A DNA stretch of 64,000 nucleotides, taken from Massilia sp. IC2-278 (GTDB lineage: Bacteria; Pseudomonadota; Gammaproteobacteria; Burkholderiales; Burkholderiaceae_D). Position numbers and translations under genes: made by a program. The DNA is taken from positions 434,001-498,000 of the forward strand of contig NZ_JAJFES010000003.1 of the NCBI RefSeq assembly GCF_020708045.1. Reading direction: 5' to 3'. The stretch's first letter is position 1. Each line of letters begins with the position of its first letter. The notes beneath the pieces are model-generated. The model was not told where the DNA came from and made no database searches. It saw only the letters and a list, made by a program, of their open reading frames with translations. Of the stretch, positions 44,255 through 54,001 are shown piece by piece.

Positions 44255-45481
44255 ATGCCACTCGCTTTATGGGCGCTCACATTAAGCGCCTTTGCCATCG
44301 GGACCACTGAATTCGTCATCGTCGGCCTGATTCCTGACGTTGCCGCCAGCCTCGGCGTCTCGCTTCCCTCGGCCGGCCTGCTGGTCAGCCTGTACGCATT
44401 GGGCGTGGCGGTCGGCGCCCCGGTGCTGACCGCCCTCACCGCGCGCGTGCCGCGCAAGCGCCTGCTGATCGGCCTGATGCTGCTGTTTACGGCCGGTAAC
44501 CTGGTCGCCTCGGTGGCGCCCGGCTATGCCGCGCTGATGGCGGCGCGCGTGCTGACCGGCCTCGCGCACGGCGTCTTCTTCTCGATCGGCTCGACCATTG
44601 CCACCAGCCTGGTGCCCAAGGACAAGGCGGCGCGGGCGATTGCCCTGATGTTCACCGGCCTCACGGTGGCCCTGGTCACCGGCGTGCCGCTCGGCACCTG
44701 GATCGGCCAGCAATTCGGCTGGCAGTCGACCTTCCTGGCCGTCGCCCTGCTCGGCGTGATCGCCATGGTCGGCAGCATGCTGCTGGTGCCCTCTTCCATC
44801 GGCGCCGGCAAGCCGGTCAGCCTGGCGGCGCAGTTCGCGGTCCTGAAAAAGCCGCGCCTGCTGCTGGTGTATGCCATCACCACGCTCGGCTATGGCGGTT
44901 CGTTCATCACCTTTACCTACCTGGCGCCGATCCTGCAAGACGTCGCCGGTTTCGCGGCCTCGAGCGTGGGCCTGGTGATGCTGGTGTACGGCGTGTCGGT
45001 CGCCGCCGGGAATATCTGGGGCGGACGCCTGGCCGACCGCAAGGGCCCGGTGCGCGCGCTGCAGGTCGTGTTCGCGCTGCTGGCCGTCGTGCTGGCCGTG
45101 CTCACCTTCACCGCGCCGCATCCGGTGCTGGTCGTGGCCACCGTGCTGGCCTGGGGCGCGGTCGCCTTCGGCAACGTGCCGGGCCTGCAGCTCTATGTGG
45201 TGCAGCGCGCCGAGCGCGATGCGCCGCAGGCGCTGGACATGGCCTCCGGCCTGAACATCGCCGCCTTCAACCTCGGCATCGCGCTCGGCGCCTGGGGCGG
45301 CGGCGTGATCGTCGAACAATTGGGCCTGATGGCGACGCCGCCGATCGGCGCGCTGGTCGTGCTCGGCGCCCTGGCCCTGACTACGCTGGCCGGCCACCTC
45401 GACCGGCGCGATGAACGGGCTCAAGCGGCCCGCAAGGCGCAATCGCAGCCTCAGCTACAAAACCCGGCAGAACTCGTTTAA
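44255..45481 (+). CDS. MFS transporter, DHA1-type sugar/drug exporter
   Basis: 408 residues, twelve membrane segments; motif A of the DHA1 group GRLADRKG after segment 8 and the first-segment pattern [19 protein letters not shown], typical of the arabinose/chloramphenicol exporter group. The start ATG at 44255 has GGAG at seven bases. Divergent from lysR and followed after 19 bp by dkgB, suggesting joint control. Confidence 0.9.
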   Translation: MPLALWALTLSAFAIGTTEFVIVGLIPDVAASLGVSLPSAGLLVSLYALGVAVGAPVLTALTARVPRKRLLIGLMLLFTAGNLVASVAPGYAALMAARVLTGLAHGVFFSIGSTIATSLVPKDKAARAIALMFTGLTVALVTGVPLGTWIGQQFGWQSTFLAVALLGVIAMVGSMLLVPSSIGAGKPVSLAAQFAVLKKPRLLLVYAITTLGYGGSFITFTYLAPILQDVAGFAASSVGLVMLVYGVSVAAGNIWGGRLADRKGPVRALQVVFALLAVVLAVLTFTAPHPVLVVATVLAWGAVAFGNVPGLQLYVVQRAERDAPQALDMASGLNIAAFNLGIALGAWGGGVIVEQLGLMATPPIGALVVLGALALTTLAGHLDRRDERAQAARKAQSQPQLQNPAELV

Positions 45482-45500
45482 TTCACTAAAAGGACATCAC

Positions 45501-46301
45501 ATGAACATGCCTAACATCGGCGCCGGCACCTTCCGCCTGGCAGGCCAGCAAGCCATCGACAGCGTCGCCAACGCCCTCGACCTCGGCTACCGCCACATCG
45601 ACACCGCCCAAATCTACGGCAATGAGGACGAAGTTGGCCAGGCGCTTGCCGCCAGCAGCGTGGCGCGTGGCGAAGTCTTCGTCACCACCAAGATCTGGAC
45701 CGAACATTTGTCGCGCAACACCCTGGTCCCGAGCCTGGAAGAGAGCCTGCGCAAGCTGAAGACAAGCGCGGTCGACCTGACCCTGATCCACTGGCCCTCG
45801 CCCGGCGCCGCCGTCTCCGTGGCTGAGTCGATGGAAGCGCTGATGGCGGCGCGCGAACGCGGCCTGACCCGCGCCATCGGGATCTCGAACTTCACGATCC
45901 CGCTGATGCGCGAGGCCATCGCCGCGGTCGGCGCGCAGAACATCGCCACCAACCAGGTCGAGCTGCATCCCTATCTGCAGAACCGCGCGGTCCCTGCCTT
46001 TGCCCGTGAACACGGCATCCACGTCACCGCCTACATGCCGCTCGCCTATGGCAAGGTGATCGACGAGCCGGTCATCCGCGCGATTGCAGCGCGCGTGGAC
46101 GCGACGCCGGCCCAGGTGACGCTGGCCTGGCTGCTGGCCAAGGGTCATGCCGTGATCCCGTCCTCGACCCGGCGCGCCAATTTGGAAAGCAACCTGGCGG
46201 CAGGCAGCATCAGGCTCGATGCGGGCGACATCGCCGCCATCGATGCGCTGGAACGCGGCGAACGCCTGGTCAGCCCGGACTTTGCGCCGCAGTGGGATTG
46301 A
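45501..46301 (+). CDS. dkgB: aldo/keto reductase DkgB
   Basis: 266 residues, AKR family. Catalytic tyrosine in [13 protein letters not shown], lysine in TTKIWTEHL, histidine in LIHWPSP; NADPH-binding region [13 protein letters not shown] near the C terminus. It reduces 2,5-diketo-D-gluconate and methylglyoxal-like carbonyls. AAAGGA lies nine bases before the ATG. Confidence 0.92.
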   Translation: MNMPNIGAGTFRLAGQQAIDSVANALDLGYRHIDTAQIYGNEDEVGQALAASSVARGEVFVTTKIWTEHLSRNTLVPSLEESLRKLKTSAVDLTLIHWPSPGAAVSVAESMEALMAARERGLTRAIGISNFTIPLMREAIAAVGAQNIATNQVELHPYLQNRAVPAFAREHGIHVTAYMPLAYGKVIDEPVIRAIAARVDATPAQVTLAWLLAKGHAVIPSSTRRANLESNLAAGSIRLDAGDIAAIDALERGERLVSPDFAPQWD

Positions 46302-46307
46302 AGGAAC

Positions 46308-47006
46308 TCAGGCGTCCAGTTCCGGGTAATGCCGGAAGATGCCTTCCTCGTTGAACGGGATGCGCCGCTCGGACCCGAGGTAGGCGGCGATGCGCGGGCG
46401 CTCGGCCACGCGCTGGCGTAGTGCTTCCAGCTGCGGATGCTCGGCCAGCACGCGCGCCGTCGCCTTCGGAAAGGCGTACTTCAGCCCTTCCAGCACCTGG
46501 AACAGGGAGAGGTCGGCGTAGGTCACGTCCTGTCCCAGCAGGTAGTCCTTCTCGTCCAGCACATGGGCGAAATAGCCGAGGAACTTGGGTATGCGCGCGG
46601 AGGTGAATTCCTGTGCGCGGCGCAAGGCCTCGGGCTTCTGGTCTTCGTAGTACACATTCATGCCGGCCGGATGGTGGGTCTCGTGGGCTTCGGCAACCAC
46701 GTCGGCAATCGTCAGCTGCAATTGCTGGGTCCAGAGCCGCCCTGCCGTATCCTGGGGCGCCAGGCCGTGGCGCTCGCCGAGGAACATCAGGATCGTCGAG
46801 GTCTGGCCGATCGTCAGGTCGCCGGCGCGCAAATAAGGCGGCGCAAACGGGGGCGTCGGGCCTTCCTTCATGGCCGCCATCAGCTTGTCGACGCCGTGCC
46901 AGCCGCGCGCCACATCGGAATAGTCGACGCCTGCTTCTTCCAGCGCCAGCCGGACGAATTCGCCGCGGCCCTGCAGGCTGGGCCAGTAATACAGTTCGTA
47001 AGCCAT
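46308..47006 (-). CDS. glutathione S-transferase
   Basis: 232 residues. N-terminal thioredoxin-like domain with YYWPSLQGRGEFVRLALEEA, cis-Pro TPPFAPP-like region and GQTSTILMFLG; alpha-helical C-terminal domain. It conjugates or reduces with glutathione; substrate unknown. The start at 47006 gives the family N terminus (MAYELYYWP). Convergent with dkgB. Confidence 0.92.
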   Translation of the reverse strand: MAYELYYWPSLQGRGEFVRLALEEAGVDYSDVARGWHGVDKLMAAMKEGPTPPFAPPYLRAGDLTIGQTSTILMFLGERHGLAPQDTAGRLWTQQLQLTIADVVAEAHETHHPAGMNVYYEDQKPEALRRAQEFTSARIPKFLGYFAHVLDEKDYLLGQDVTYADLSLFQVLEGLKYAFPKATARVLAEHPQLEALRQRVAERPRIAAYLGSERRIPFNEEGIFRHYPELDA

Positions 47007-47072
47007 GGTTCTCTCCGTGAGTGAACCGGCAGTATCGAGCAAATTCCGGAGGGGGCGCGCGCGGCTCATGTT

Positions 47073-47129
47073 ATTCTTGTAAGAAACATGTCATTACGTT
47101 TGACAAGAATCAGAGTCGAAGGAGCATAA
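47073..47129 (+). promoter_or_regulatory. candidate promoter and 8-bp inverted repeat upstream of virK-like gene
   Basis: ATTCTTGT (47073-47080) and ACAAGAAT (47103-47110) form an inverted repeat with 22 bp between. TTGACA (47100-47105) overlaps the right arm and GCATAA (47124-47129) could be the -10. The region lies between divergent genes, GST and VirK/YbjX. Confidence 0.45.
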
Positions 47130-47266
47130 CCGTGTTCGCTATTTCCCGTCATGGCGTCGGAAAGATTGCCTCAAAGAATTTGTTTCCCTTGAGCAATCTC
47201 ACCGCCGGTAAAAGGCAGCTGAGCCAACATGAGTTTGCCTGACACCGCCACCTACGGAACGCGACC

Positions 47267-48226
47267 ATGATCTTCGCCCACCTCGCCAAGCACTGGACGG
47301 CCCGCCGCGGCCAGCTTTCCTTCACCTCGCGCCTGATGGCGGTGCTGCGCAGCGCGCGCGTGCTGCGCTACTGGCAAGACCATGCCGCGCTATGCCAGCT
47401 CGACGTGGTGCGCAACTACGTGGCGGCGCCCACCAACACCGACCTGTTCCACCACCTGAGCCACCGCCATTACCTGGTCAAGGGTTTGTCGGCGCGCCAG
47501 CGCGTGCAATGCGTGCTGTCGCATTACCGTTTCGAGGAAACCAGTTTCAATGCCGCCTACAAGCAGGCCGTGTACGCGGGCGGCGGGCTGGCGCTGTGGC
47601 AGCACGAGGCAGGCGGCAGCCAGTTCCTGATCCGCCTGGAGATGGGCTCGCGCATGAATGCCGAAGGCGACCTGACGATCGCCCTGGTCGCCGGCGGCAA
47701 GGTGTTGCACCGGCTGTCGTTCTCCTGGGTCGATGGCGCGGTGGCCGGATTGCCGCCGGGGCTGGTGCCTTTCATCACCCGCAACCAGGGCCGCTGGAGC
47801 GATTCCGGCGAAGCCTTCGAAGCCTTCGAGAACGCCTTCCCCAACAACTCGCCGAGCTTCTTCTGCTTCGCCGCGATGCAGGGCGTGGCGCAGGCGGTGG
47901 GCATGGAGCAGGTGGCGGGCGTGAAGTGCACGGCGCACCCGGCCTACGACCCGCTCGACGCCAAGCACTTCGCGAATGCCTACGATGGATTCTGGAAGAT
48001 CCTGGGCGGGGTCGAGCTACCCGGCGACACCTGGCTGATCTCGCTTCCCTTCTACCTCAAGCCGCTGGCCGACATGCCATCGAAACACCGCAAGCGCGCG
48101 GCGCAACGGCGCGATTACTGGCGCGCGATCGAGACCTCGGCCAAGTCGACCCTGCAGCGGCACCTGCTGCATGCGCGTGCCAATCATGAGCATGCCGCAC
48201 CGGTGCGCGAGGCGGCGGAGGTTTGA
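47267..48226 (+). CDS. VirK/YbjX family protein (DUF535)
   Basis: 319 residues of the VirK/YbjX family. Seen: LSARQRVQCVLSHYRFEE, a central SFSWVDG and the family segment FFCFAAMQGVAQAVG, and a C-terminal DDGFWKIL-like region. VirK was linked to virulence and YbjX to stress; the molecular role is unknown. A ribosome site before the ATG is not obvious. A REP-like pair follows its stop. Confidence 0.9.
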   Translation: MIFAHLAKHWTARRGQLSFTSRLMAVLRSARVLRYWQDHAALCQLDVVRNYVAAPTNTDLFHHLSHRHYLVKGLSARQRVQCVLSHYRFEETSFNAAYKQAVYAGGGLALWQHEAGGSQFLIRLEMGSRMNAEGDLTIALVAGGKVLHRLSFSWVDGAVAGLPPGLVPFITRNQGRWSDSGEAFEAFENAFPNNSPSFFCFAAMQGVAQAVGMEQVAGVKCTAHPAYDPLDAKHFANAYDGFWKILGGVELPGDTWLISLPFYLKPLADMPSKHRKRAAQRRDYWRAIETSAKSTLQRHLLHARANHEHAAPVREAAEV

Positions 48227-48235
48227 ATTGTTGTT

Positions 48236-48385
48236 CGTAGGGTGGACACCTGTGTCCACGCGGTCGTACTCATTAACGCCGCAACGTTTCAGGCGGCCTC
48301 CAATTCGCTCGCACACCACCATACGGTTTGCTTTTCGATTGCTCGACGGTGCCATACCGCGTGGACACAGGTGTCCACCCTACGG
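48236..48385. repeat. REP-like paired palindromes, locus 4
   Basis: Inverted copies at 48236-48263 and 48357-48385, cores GTGGACACCTGTGTCCAC. 93 bp separate them. They lie between the virK-like gene and the TPP-riboswitch promoter. Confidence 0.87.
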
Positions 48386-48403
48386 AACACCACCATTTCC
48401 GCA

Positions 48404-48434
48404 TTGACAAAAGCGCCATACGCCGTGCTACACT
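48404..48434 (+). promoter_or_regulatory. promoter of the TPP-riboswitch transcript
   Basis: TTGACA at 48404-48409 and TACACT at 48429-48434 (19-bp spacer) or GCTACA at 48427 (17 bp). Immediately upstream of the aptamer. Confidence 0.65.
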
Positions 48435-48440
48435 CGCGCC

Positions 48441-48518
48441 TTCGCTAGGGGTCCTGGAATTCGCGTTCCGGGTGAGAGATACCCTTCGTACCTGATCTGG
48501 ATAATGCCAGCGAAGGAA
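48441..48518 (+). promoter_or_regulatory. TPP (thiamin pyrophosphate) riboswitch
   Basis: Contains the conserved strings GGGGTCC, GGGTGAGAGATACCC, ACCTGATCTGGATAATGCCAG and the closing GCGAAGGA. The first (TTCGCT) pairs with AGCGAA to make P1. This is the standard THI element and controls the TonB-dependent receptor. Confidence 0.97.
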
Positions 48519-48578
48519 AGCGCAACGCAGTTCCCCATTTGTTTGCCCTTCCCCCACGTTGGCTCCGGTTTTTTCAAA

Positions 48579-48598
48579 AGCGGCGCCCGTGCGCCGCT
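48579..48598 (+). promoter_or_regulatory. hairpin directly before the TonB-receptor start
   Basis: AGCGGCGC, 4-nt loop, GCGCCGCT, ending 16 bases before the ATG. Probably part of the expression platform. No T run follows it. Confidence 0.55.
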
Positions 48599-48614
48599 CG
48601 AATCCGAGCACACA

Positions 48615-50738
48615 ATGAAACCAGTTTTGCAGCACACCCTCCTCGCCTGCGCCGTGGCCCAGGCGTTCGCCGTTCCGGCATTCGCGCAAACGAACGACGC
48701 CATTCCCTCGGTCGTCGTCAGCGGCAGCAAGTGGACCACGAGCGACCGCGCCAGCGTCGGCGGCTTTGCCGACATGCCGATCGTCGACACCCCGGTCTCG
48801 ATCAGCGCCTTCAGCCGCGAGCAGATGCAGGATCTGTCGATCCGCAGCGCCAGCGACGCCCTCGCCTACGACGCCTCGGTCGGCGACGCCTACAACGCGG
48901 TCGGCTATGCCGAGCAGTTCTCGGTGCGCGGCTTCATGCTGAACAATAACTCGGGCTACCGCAAGGACGGCATCGCGATTCCCACCGACGCCCAGATCCC
49001 GCTGGAGAACAAGGAGCGCCTGGAACTGCTGAAGGGCGTGGCCGGCATGCAGGCCGGCCTGGCGGCGCCGGGCGGGATCCTGAACTTCGTCACCAAGCGC
49101 CCCACCAGCACCGACCTGCGTTCCGTCACGGTCGAAGCGCGCGAGCGCGGCACCCTGTACGGCGCCGTCGATGTCGGCGGGCGCTTCGACGACAAGCGCT
49201 TCGGCTACCGCGTGAACGCCGCCGCCGAACGCCTGCGTTCGTATGTGGATGGCGCCGACGGCAAGCGCCAGTTCGTGTCCGGCGCCTTCGACTGGCAGAT
49301 CAGCCCGGATGCCCTGCTGCAGCTGGACGCCGACTTCCAGCACAAGGAACAGATCACCGCGCCCGGCTACCAATTGATCCGCGGCGTGGAACTGCCGCGC
49401 GGCGTGAACCCGAAGACCCTGCTGAATGCCCAGCCCTGGACCAGGCCGGTCGACACCGACAGCGCCAACTTCGGCCTGCGCTTCGACTACCGCTTGAACA
49501 GCGACTGGCGCGCCACGGTTACCGCCAACAAGCACTGGTTCAAGCGCGACGACTACACCGCCTTCCCTTACGGCTGCAGCAACGAGGGCGACGGCTACTA
49601 CCCGGGTTACTGCTCGAATGGCGACTACGACGTGTACGACTACCAGAGCGTGGGCGAGCGCAAGACGCCGTTCGGCGTGCAGGCGCAGGTACAGGGCCGC
49701 TTCACCACTGGCGCCCTGCGCCACGTGCTCACCGCCGGCATCGGCTACGCCGAGCGCCACAACAGCTACGGCGACTACGTCTACGACTACGCCGGCTACA
49801 GCAACATCTACGCCAACCTGGCCGTCGACCCGGCCCCGGGCAACCCGAGCACCGGCCCGGTCAGCGAGCGCTACACCGAACGTGAACGTTCGCTGTTCGT
49901 GCAGGACATCCTTACCCTCACGCCGGAACTCGCCCTGCACGCCGGCCTGCGCTACACGAAGATCGACAGCACGCAAACACCGGAACTGGCACTCGGCCCG
50001 ACGGCGAACAAGGGCAACTGGCTGCTGCCGAGCGCCTCGCTCGTGTACAGCGTCACGCCAGGCTGGAACGTGTACGGCACCGTGGCCCACGGCCTGCAGT
50101 CGGGCGGCGTGGCCGAGATGGAAACCACCAACCAGAACCAGGACCTGGGCCCGAACCGCTCGAAGCAGTTCGAACTCGGCGCCAAGGGCCTAATCGGCGA
50201 CATCGGCCTGACGGCGGCGCTGTTCCAGATCAGCACCGGCCTGGAATACGTCAATGAAGCGAACACCTTTATCCGCAACGGCGAGCAGATGCACCGCGGC
50301 GTCGAACTGGCGGCCCAACGCAGCAGCGGCGCCCTCACCTACGGCGCAACCTTGATGGCCTTGCGCGCAAAGCAGCAGGACACCGGCGACGCCCTGTACG
50401 ACGGCAAGCGCGCCACCAACGTGCCGGAACTGAAGACCACGCTGTGGGCCGACTACGCGGTGCCGGCCGTCCCGGGCCTGAAAGTGAGCGGCCAGTGGCA
50501 GTACGCGGGCAAGAAGGCCTTCGACCCGCAGAACACGGTCTACGTACCGGGCTACCACGTGTTCGGCCTAGGCGCGGCGTATGGCATGAAGATGGGGTCG
50601 CAGAACGTGACGCTGCGTGCGCGCGTCGACAATGTGTTCGACAAGTTCTACTGGCGCGACGTCACCCAGCAACTGGGCGGCTATTTGCTGCCAGGCGCGC
50701 CGCGCACCTTCCGCGTGTCGGCGCAGTTCGACTTCTAA
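48615..50738 (+). CDS. TonB-dependent receptor, thiamin regulon
   Basis: 707 residues, outer-membrane receptor. Signal peptide cleaved near AFAQ (residue 25), plug domain with VDTPVSISAFSREQMQDLSI and the 22-stranded barrel ending in ...VSAQFDF with terminal Phe. The TPP riboswitch upstream indicates that it imports thiamin or a precursor, although siderophore receptors have the same fold. The stop overlaps the stop of the converging kinase gene by three bases. Confidence 0.92.
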   Translation: MKPVLQHTLLACAVAQAFAVPAFAQTNDAIPSVVVSGSKWTTSDRASVGGFADMPIVDTPVSISAFSREQMQDLSIRSASDALAYDASVGDAYNAVGYAEQFSVRGFMLNNNSGYRKDGIAIPTDAQIPLENKERLELLKGVAGMQAGLAAPGGILNFVTKRPTSTDLRSVTVEARERGTLYGAVDVGGRFDDKRFGYRVNAAAERLRSYVDGADGKRQFVSGAFDWQISPDALLQLDADFQHKEQITAPGYQLIRGVELPRGVNPKTLLNAQPWTRPVDTDSANFGLRFDYRLNSDWRATVTANKHWFKRDDYTAFPYGCSNEGDGYYPGYCSNGDYDVYDYQSVGERKTPFGVQAQVQGRFTTGALRHVLTAGIGYAERHNSYGDYVYDYAGYSNIYANLAVDPAPGNPSTGPVSERYTERERSLFVQDILTLTPELALHAGLRYTKIDSTQTPELALGPTANKGNWLLPSASLVYSVTPGWNVYGTVAHGLQSGGVAEMETTNQNQDLGPNRSKQFELGAKGLIGDIGLTAALFQISTGLEYVNEANTFIRNGEQMHRGVELAAQRSSGALTYGATLMALRAKQQDTGDALYDGKRATNVPELKTTLWADYAVPAVPGLKVSGQWQYAGKKAFDPQNTVYVPGYHVFGLGAAYGMKMGSQNVTLRARVDNVFDKFYWRDVTQQLGGYLLPGAPRTFRVSAQFDF

Positions 50739-51244
50739 AGCGCAGCCAGCGCATTCTCCACCTGGAGGATGCGCTGCGGCAGGTCTCCGCTCACCAGCAG
50801 GTACGGGATGCCCCGTTCCTGCAATTCCGCCAGCACCATGCGGTGCACCAGCTCGCGCACTTCCTCCGACTCGCGCTGCAGGCCGTCTGGCGTCCAGGGA
50901 GTGTCGGTGGCGGTCACCAGCGTCAGCGCGTAGTCGTGGCTGCGCGCCAGTTCCGTCAACTGCGCGTCGACGCGGCCCCAGTAGACGCGGCTGTACAAGG
51001 CAGTCATCAGGGGCGTGGTATCGCAGAACAGGTAACCGCGCGCCTGCAAGGCCGCCGCATCTTCGCGCGCACGCTGGGTGCGGGCGATGCCGAACTGGTC
51101 GCCCTCGAAGGGCACGCGCCCCATCGTGTCGACGAACTCGCGCAGGTATTCGGGCACCCACACGGTGCCATGGCGCCGCGCCAGCGCCTCGCACAGGGTC
51201 GACTTGCCCGAGGACTCGGCGCCGAGGATGGCGATGCGCTTCAT
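50735..51244 (-). CDS. NadR C-terminal-like AAA ATPase/kinase
   Basis: 169 residues. Walker A GAESSGKST near residue 8; the arrangement LFCDTTPLMTALYSRVYWG and the C-terminal half match the ribosylnicotinamide kinase domain of NadR. The DNA-binding and NMN adenylyltransferase parts of full NadR are missing. It overlaps the PnuC gene by four bases (ATGA), so the two act together. Given the nearby TPP riboswitch a vitamin B1-phosphorylating role is possible, but nicotinamide riboside is the usual substrate of this fold. Confidence 0.85.
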   Translation of the reverse strand: MKRIAILGAESSGKSTLCEALARRHGTVWVPEYLREFVDTMGRVPFEGDQFGIARTQRAREDAAALQARGYLFCDTTPLMTALYSRVYWGRVDAQLTELARSHDYALTLVTATDTPWTPDGLQRESEEVRELVHRMVLAELQERGIPYLLVSGDLPQRILQVENALAAL

Positions 51245-51834
51245 CGGTCCGCCCGCGCGACATTGCTCCATGCACGCAGGCCGCGTGCGGCCAGCAGCAC
51301 GAAGACCGCATACAGCACCGCCGTCACGTGCAGGTCCTTGAACAGGTAGAGGCCCACGTACAGCACGTCGACCACGATCCACACCACCCAGTTCTCGACT
51401 TTTTTACGCGCCAGCAGCAGCTGGCCGACCAGGCTGCCGGCGGTGAGGAAGGCGTCCATGTGCGGCACATCGGTATTCGTGTAGGTCTTCAGGAACCACG
51501 ACAGCAGCAGGAAGCCGAACGCCCAGCCGGCAAGCGCCCAGGCCCAGCCGGCGCCGTGCAAACGCGTGACCACCAGGCGCGTCTCCCCTGCCCCGCGCAG
51601 CCACTGGTACCAGCCCCACACCGACGCCGCGATGAAGACCAGCTGCAAACCGCTGTCGCCGTACAGGCGCGCGTCGAAAAACACCACGGCATACGTGGCC
51701 GACGAGGTGATCGAGAACAGCCAGGCCCAGTGGTTCTGGCGCACGTTGAGCAGCACGGTGGTGACCGCGAGGGCAAACGAAATCAGTTCGAGCGGCGTGG
51801 TGGGAAAGCCGAAGATGGCGAGGGTATCGTTCAT
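51241..51834 (-). CDS. PnuC-family vitamin transporter
   Basis: 197 residues, about seven membrane segments. It contains the PnuC-type tryptophan-rich motif SVWGWYQWLRG, and LLLARKKVENWVVWIVVDV near the C terminus. PnuC proteins carry nicotinamide riboside; PnuT carries thiamin. It is followed by the NadR-like kinase. The substrate is not settled: kinase homology favours nicotinamide riboside, the opposite thiamin-regulated receptor favours thiamin. No TPP aptamer precedes this gene. Confidence 0.9.
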   Translation of the reverse strand: MNDTLAIFGFPTTPLELISFALAVTTVLLNVRQNHWAWLFSITSSATYAVVFFDARLYGDSGLQLVFIAASVWGWYQWLRGAGETRLVVTRLHGAGWAWALAGWAFGFLLLSWFLKTYTNTDVPHMDAFLTAGSLVGQLLLARKKVENWVVWIVVDVLYVGLYLFKDLHVTAVLYAVFVLLAARGLRAWSNVARADR

Positions 51835-51936
51835 TGGGACGGTTCTGCGCAAGCTGCGCATCGGGTGCGCAAGCGGCGCGAACAGGTCAGCAGGCGATTA
51901 TGCGAGTTACCACGGGAATGCGCAAGGATAAGCAAC

Positions 51937-51952
51937 TGTCCGGAACCGGACA
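51937..51952 (+). promoter_or_regulatory. candidate upstream activator site for sigma-54 promoter
   Basis: TGTCCGGAACCGGACA, arms of seven bp around AA. It lies about 90-104 bp before the predicted start of the sigma-54 promoter at 52015, the usual range for an enhancer-binding protein. Confidence 0.62.
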
Positions 51953-52014
51953 CCAGTGTTCGCAGGCGGTCAGCCGGCGCCGCCACAACCCGGCGCGTAC
52001 GGGGCAAACCGGGC

Positions 52015-52030
52015 TGGCACGGCCCTTGCA
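52015..52030 (+). promoter_or_regulatory. sigma-54 (-24/-12) promoter of the ABC transporter operon
   Basis: TGGCACGGCCCTTGCA: an exact match to the consensus TGGCAC-N5-TTGCA, with GG and GC 12 bp apart. The predicted start is near 52041, 22 bp before the first gene. Confidence 0.92.
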
Positions 52031-52062
52031 ATAAGGAAGACAAGACCAAGCACACATTCACC

Positions 52063-53310
52063 ATGGACCAGGCCCTCGCTCCCGATTTCATCCGCCGCCG
52101 CCAGCGCATCCGCATCGCTCTCGGCATCCTGCTGCTCGCCGCCATCGTGGCCGCCTGCTGGGGCATCAACCGCCTGCTGCGGCCCAGCGTGGCCGCCGCC
52201 GACATCATCGTCTCCACCGTGCGCAAGGGCGACGTCGCCAGCACCGTGAACGCCTCCGGCATCGTGATCCCGGTGCACGAGGAAGTGGTGGCCAGCCCGG
52301 CCGCCAGCCGCGTGGCCAAGGTCCATGCGAAACCGGGCCAGCAGGTGCAAGCCGGCCAGCTACTGCTGGAACTCGACGACCGCGAAGTGCGCCTCGCGCT
52401 CGAGGCCTTGCAGGAGCAGCTGGCGCAGCAGGAAAACCGCGTCGCCCTGCTGAAGGTGGAGCTGGACCAGAAGCACAAGGCGCTCGCCAGCAGCATCGAA
52501 CTGCTGGAACTCGACCTGCTGTCGGCCCGTGCGCGCCAGGAACGCAACCAGAAGCTGCGCCAGAGCGGCCTGGTCTCGGGCGAAGACTTGCTGGCCTCGG
52601 AACTGAACGTCAAGCGCACCGAGATCCAGCTGCGCCAGCAGCGCGAGCAGATCGCCGACAGCCGCCGCGCCACCGCCGGCAGCATCGACGCCGCCAACCT
52701 GCAAAAGGCGATCCTGGCCAAGCAGATCGCCCAGCAGGAACGCCGGCTGGCGCAGACGAAGGTGGCCGCGCCCTGGGCCGGCATGCTGACCTCGCTGGTG
52801 CAGGAAGAAGGCGCCAGCGTGGCCGCCGGCCAGCTGCTGGCGCGGGTGTCGGAGATGAACAACTACCGCGTCGAGGCGACCCTGTCCGACTTCCATGCTC
52901 GCCTGCTGGTGCCCGAGCAGAAAGTGCGCGTCGAGCAGAACGGCGAGGTGCTGGCGGGCCGCGTGCACACGATCCTGCCCGAGATCCAGAACGGCACCGT
53001 CAAGCTGCTGGTCGACCTCGAACAGCCGCACAACCCGCTGCTGCGCAACAAGATGCGGGTCGACGTCAACATCGTCACCGAGCAAAAGACCGGCACCCTG
53101 GTGCTCGACGCCGGCGCCGCCTTCAATGGCAGCGGCCCGCAGCCCGCATTCGCAGTGCGCGACGGCGTGGCGCGCAAGACCACGCTGCAGCTGGGCGGCG
53201 GCGACGGCAGGCTGGTCGAAGTGGTGTCCGGTGCGCGGCCGGGCGAGCGCTTCATCGTGTCCGACACCAAGGCCTTCAAGGATCTCGACAGCATCCGCAT
53301 CACCAACTGA
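52063..53310 (+). CDS. HlyD/MacA-type periplasmic adaptor
   Basis: 415 residues. N-terminal membrane anchor (ALGILLLAAIVAACW), lipoyl-like/barrel-sandwich domain split by a long alpha-helical hairpin (about 95-240, LEALQEQLAQQENRVALLKV) and beta-barrel domain. It would link the ABC pair to an outer-membrane channel, not encoded here. It is the first gene of the sigma-54 operon. Confidence 0.9.
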   Translation: MDQALAPDFIRRRQRIRIALGILLLAAIVAACWGINRLLRPSVAAADIIVSTVRKGDVASTVNASGIVIPVHEEVVASPAASRVAKVHAKPGQQVQAGQLLLELDDREVRLALEALQEQLAQQENRVALLKVELDQKHKALASSIELLELDLLSARARQERNQKLRQSGLVSGEDLLASELNVKRTEIQLRQQREQIADSRRATAGSIDAANLQKAILAKQIAQQERRLAQTKVAAPWAGMLTSLVQEEGASVAAGQLLARVSEMNNYRVEATLSDFHARLLVPEQKVRVEQNGEVLAGRVHTILPEIQNGTVKLLVDLEQPHNPLLRNKMRVDVNIVTEQKTGTLVLDAGAAFNGSGPQPAFAVRDGVARKTTLQLGGGDGRLVEVVSGARPGERFIVSDTKAFKDLDSIRITN

Positions 53311-53329
53311 ATTCAAACGAGGGACAAAC

Positions 53330-53992
<663 letters not shown>

Positions 53993-54001
53993 GGAGTCGC
54001 C

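Noticed and set aside
47132..47242. 36-residue open frame with GTG start and AAGGAG eight bases upstream
   Set aside because: Attractive ribosome site, but the AAGGAGCATAA string also fits as the -10 region of the virK-like promoter, so the start codon would be upstream of or at the transcription start. No similarity recognised.
47229..47270. 13-residue open frame ending in ATGA overlap with the virK-like start
   Set aside because: Too short to support and no ribosome site; could be a leader peptide but nothing else indicates it.
50617..52062. 5' extension of the adaptor gene frame by 482 residues
   Set aside because: Runs antisense through the kinase and pnuC genes; the ATG at 52063 directly after the sigma-54 promoter is the real start.
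51835..52062. A second TPP riboswitch upstream of pnuC
   Set aside because: The minus strand of this region has none of the conserved TPP strings.
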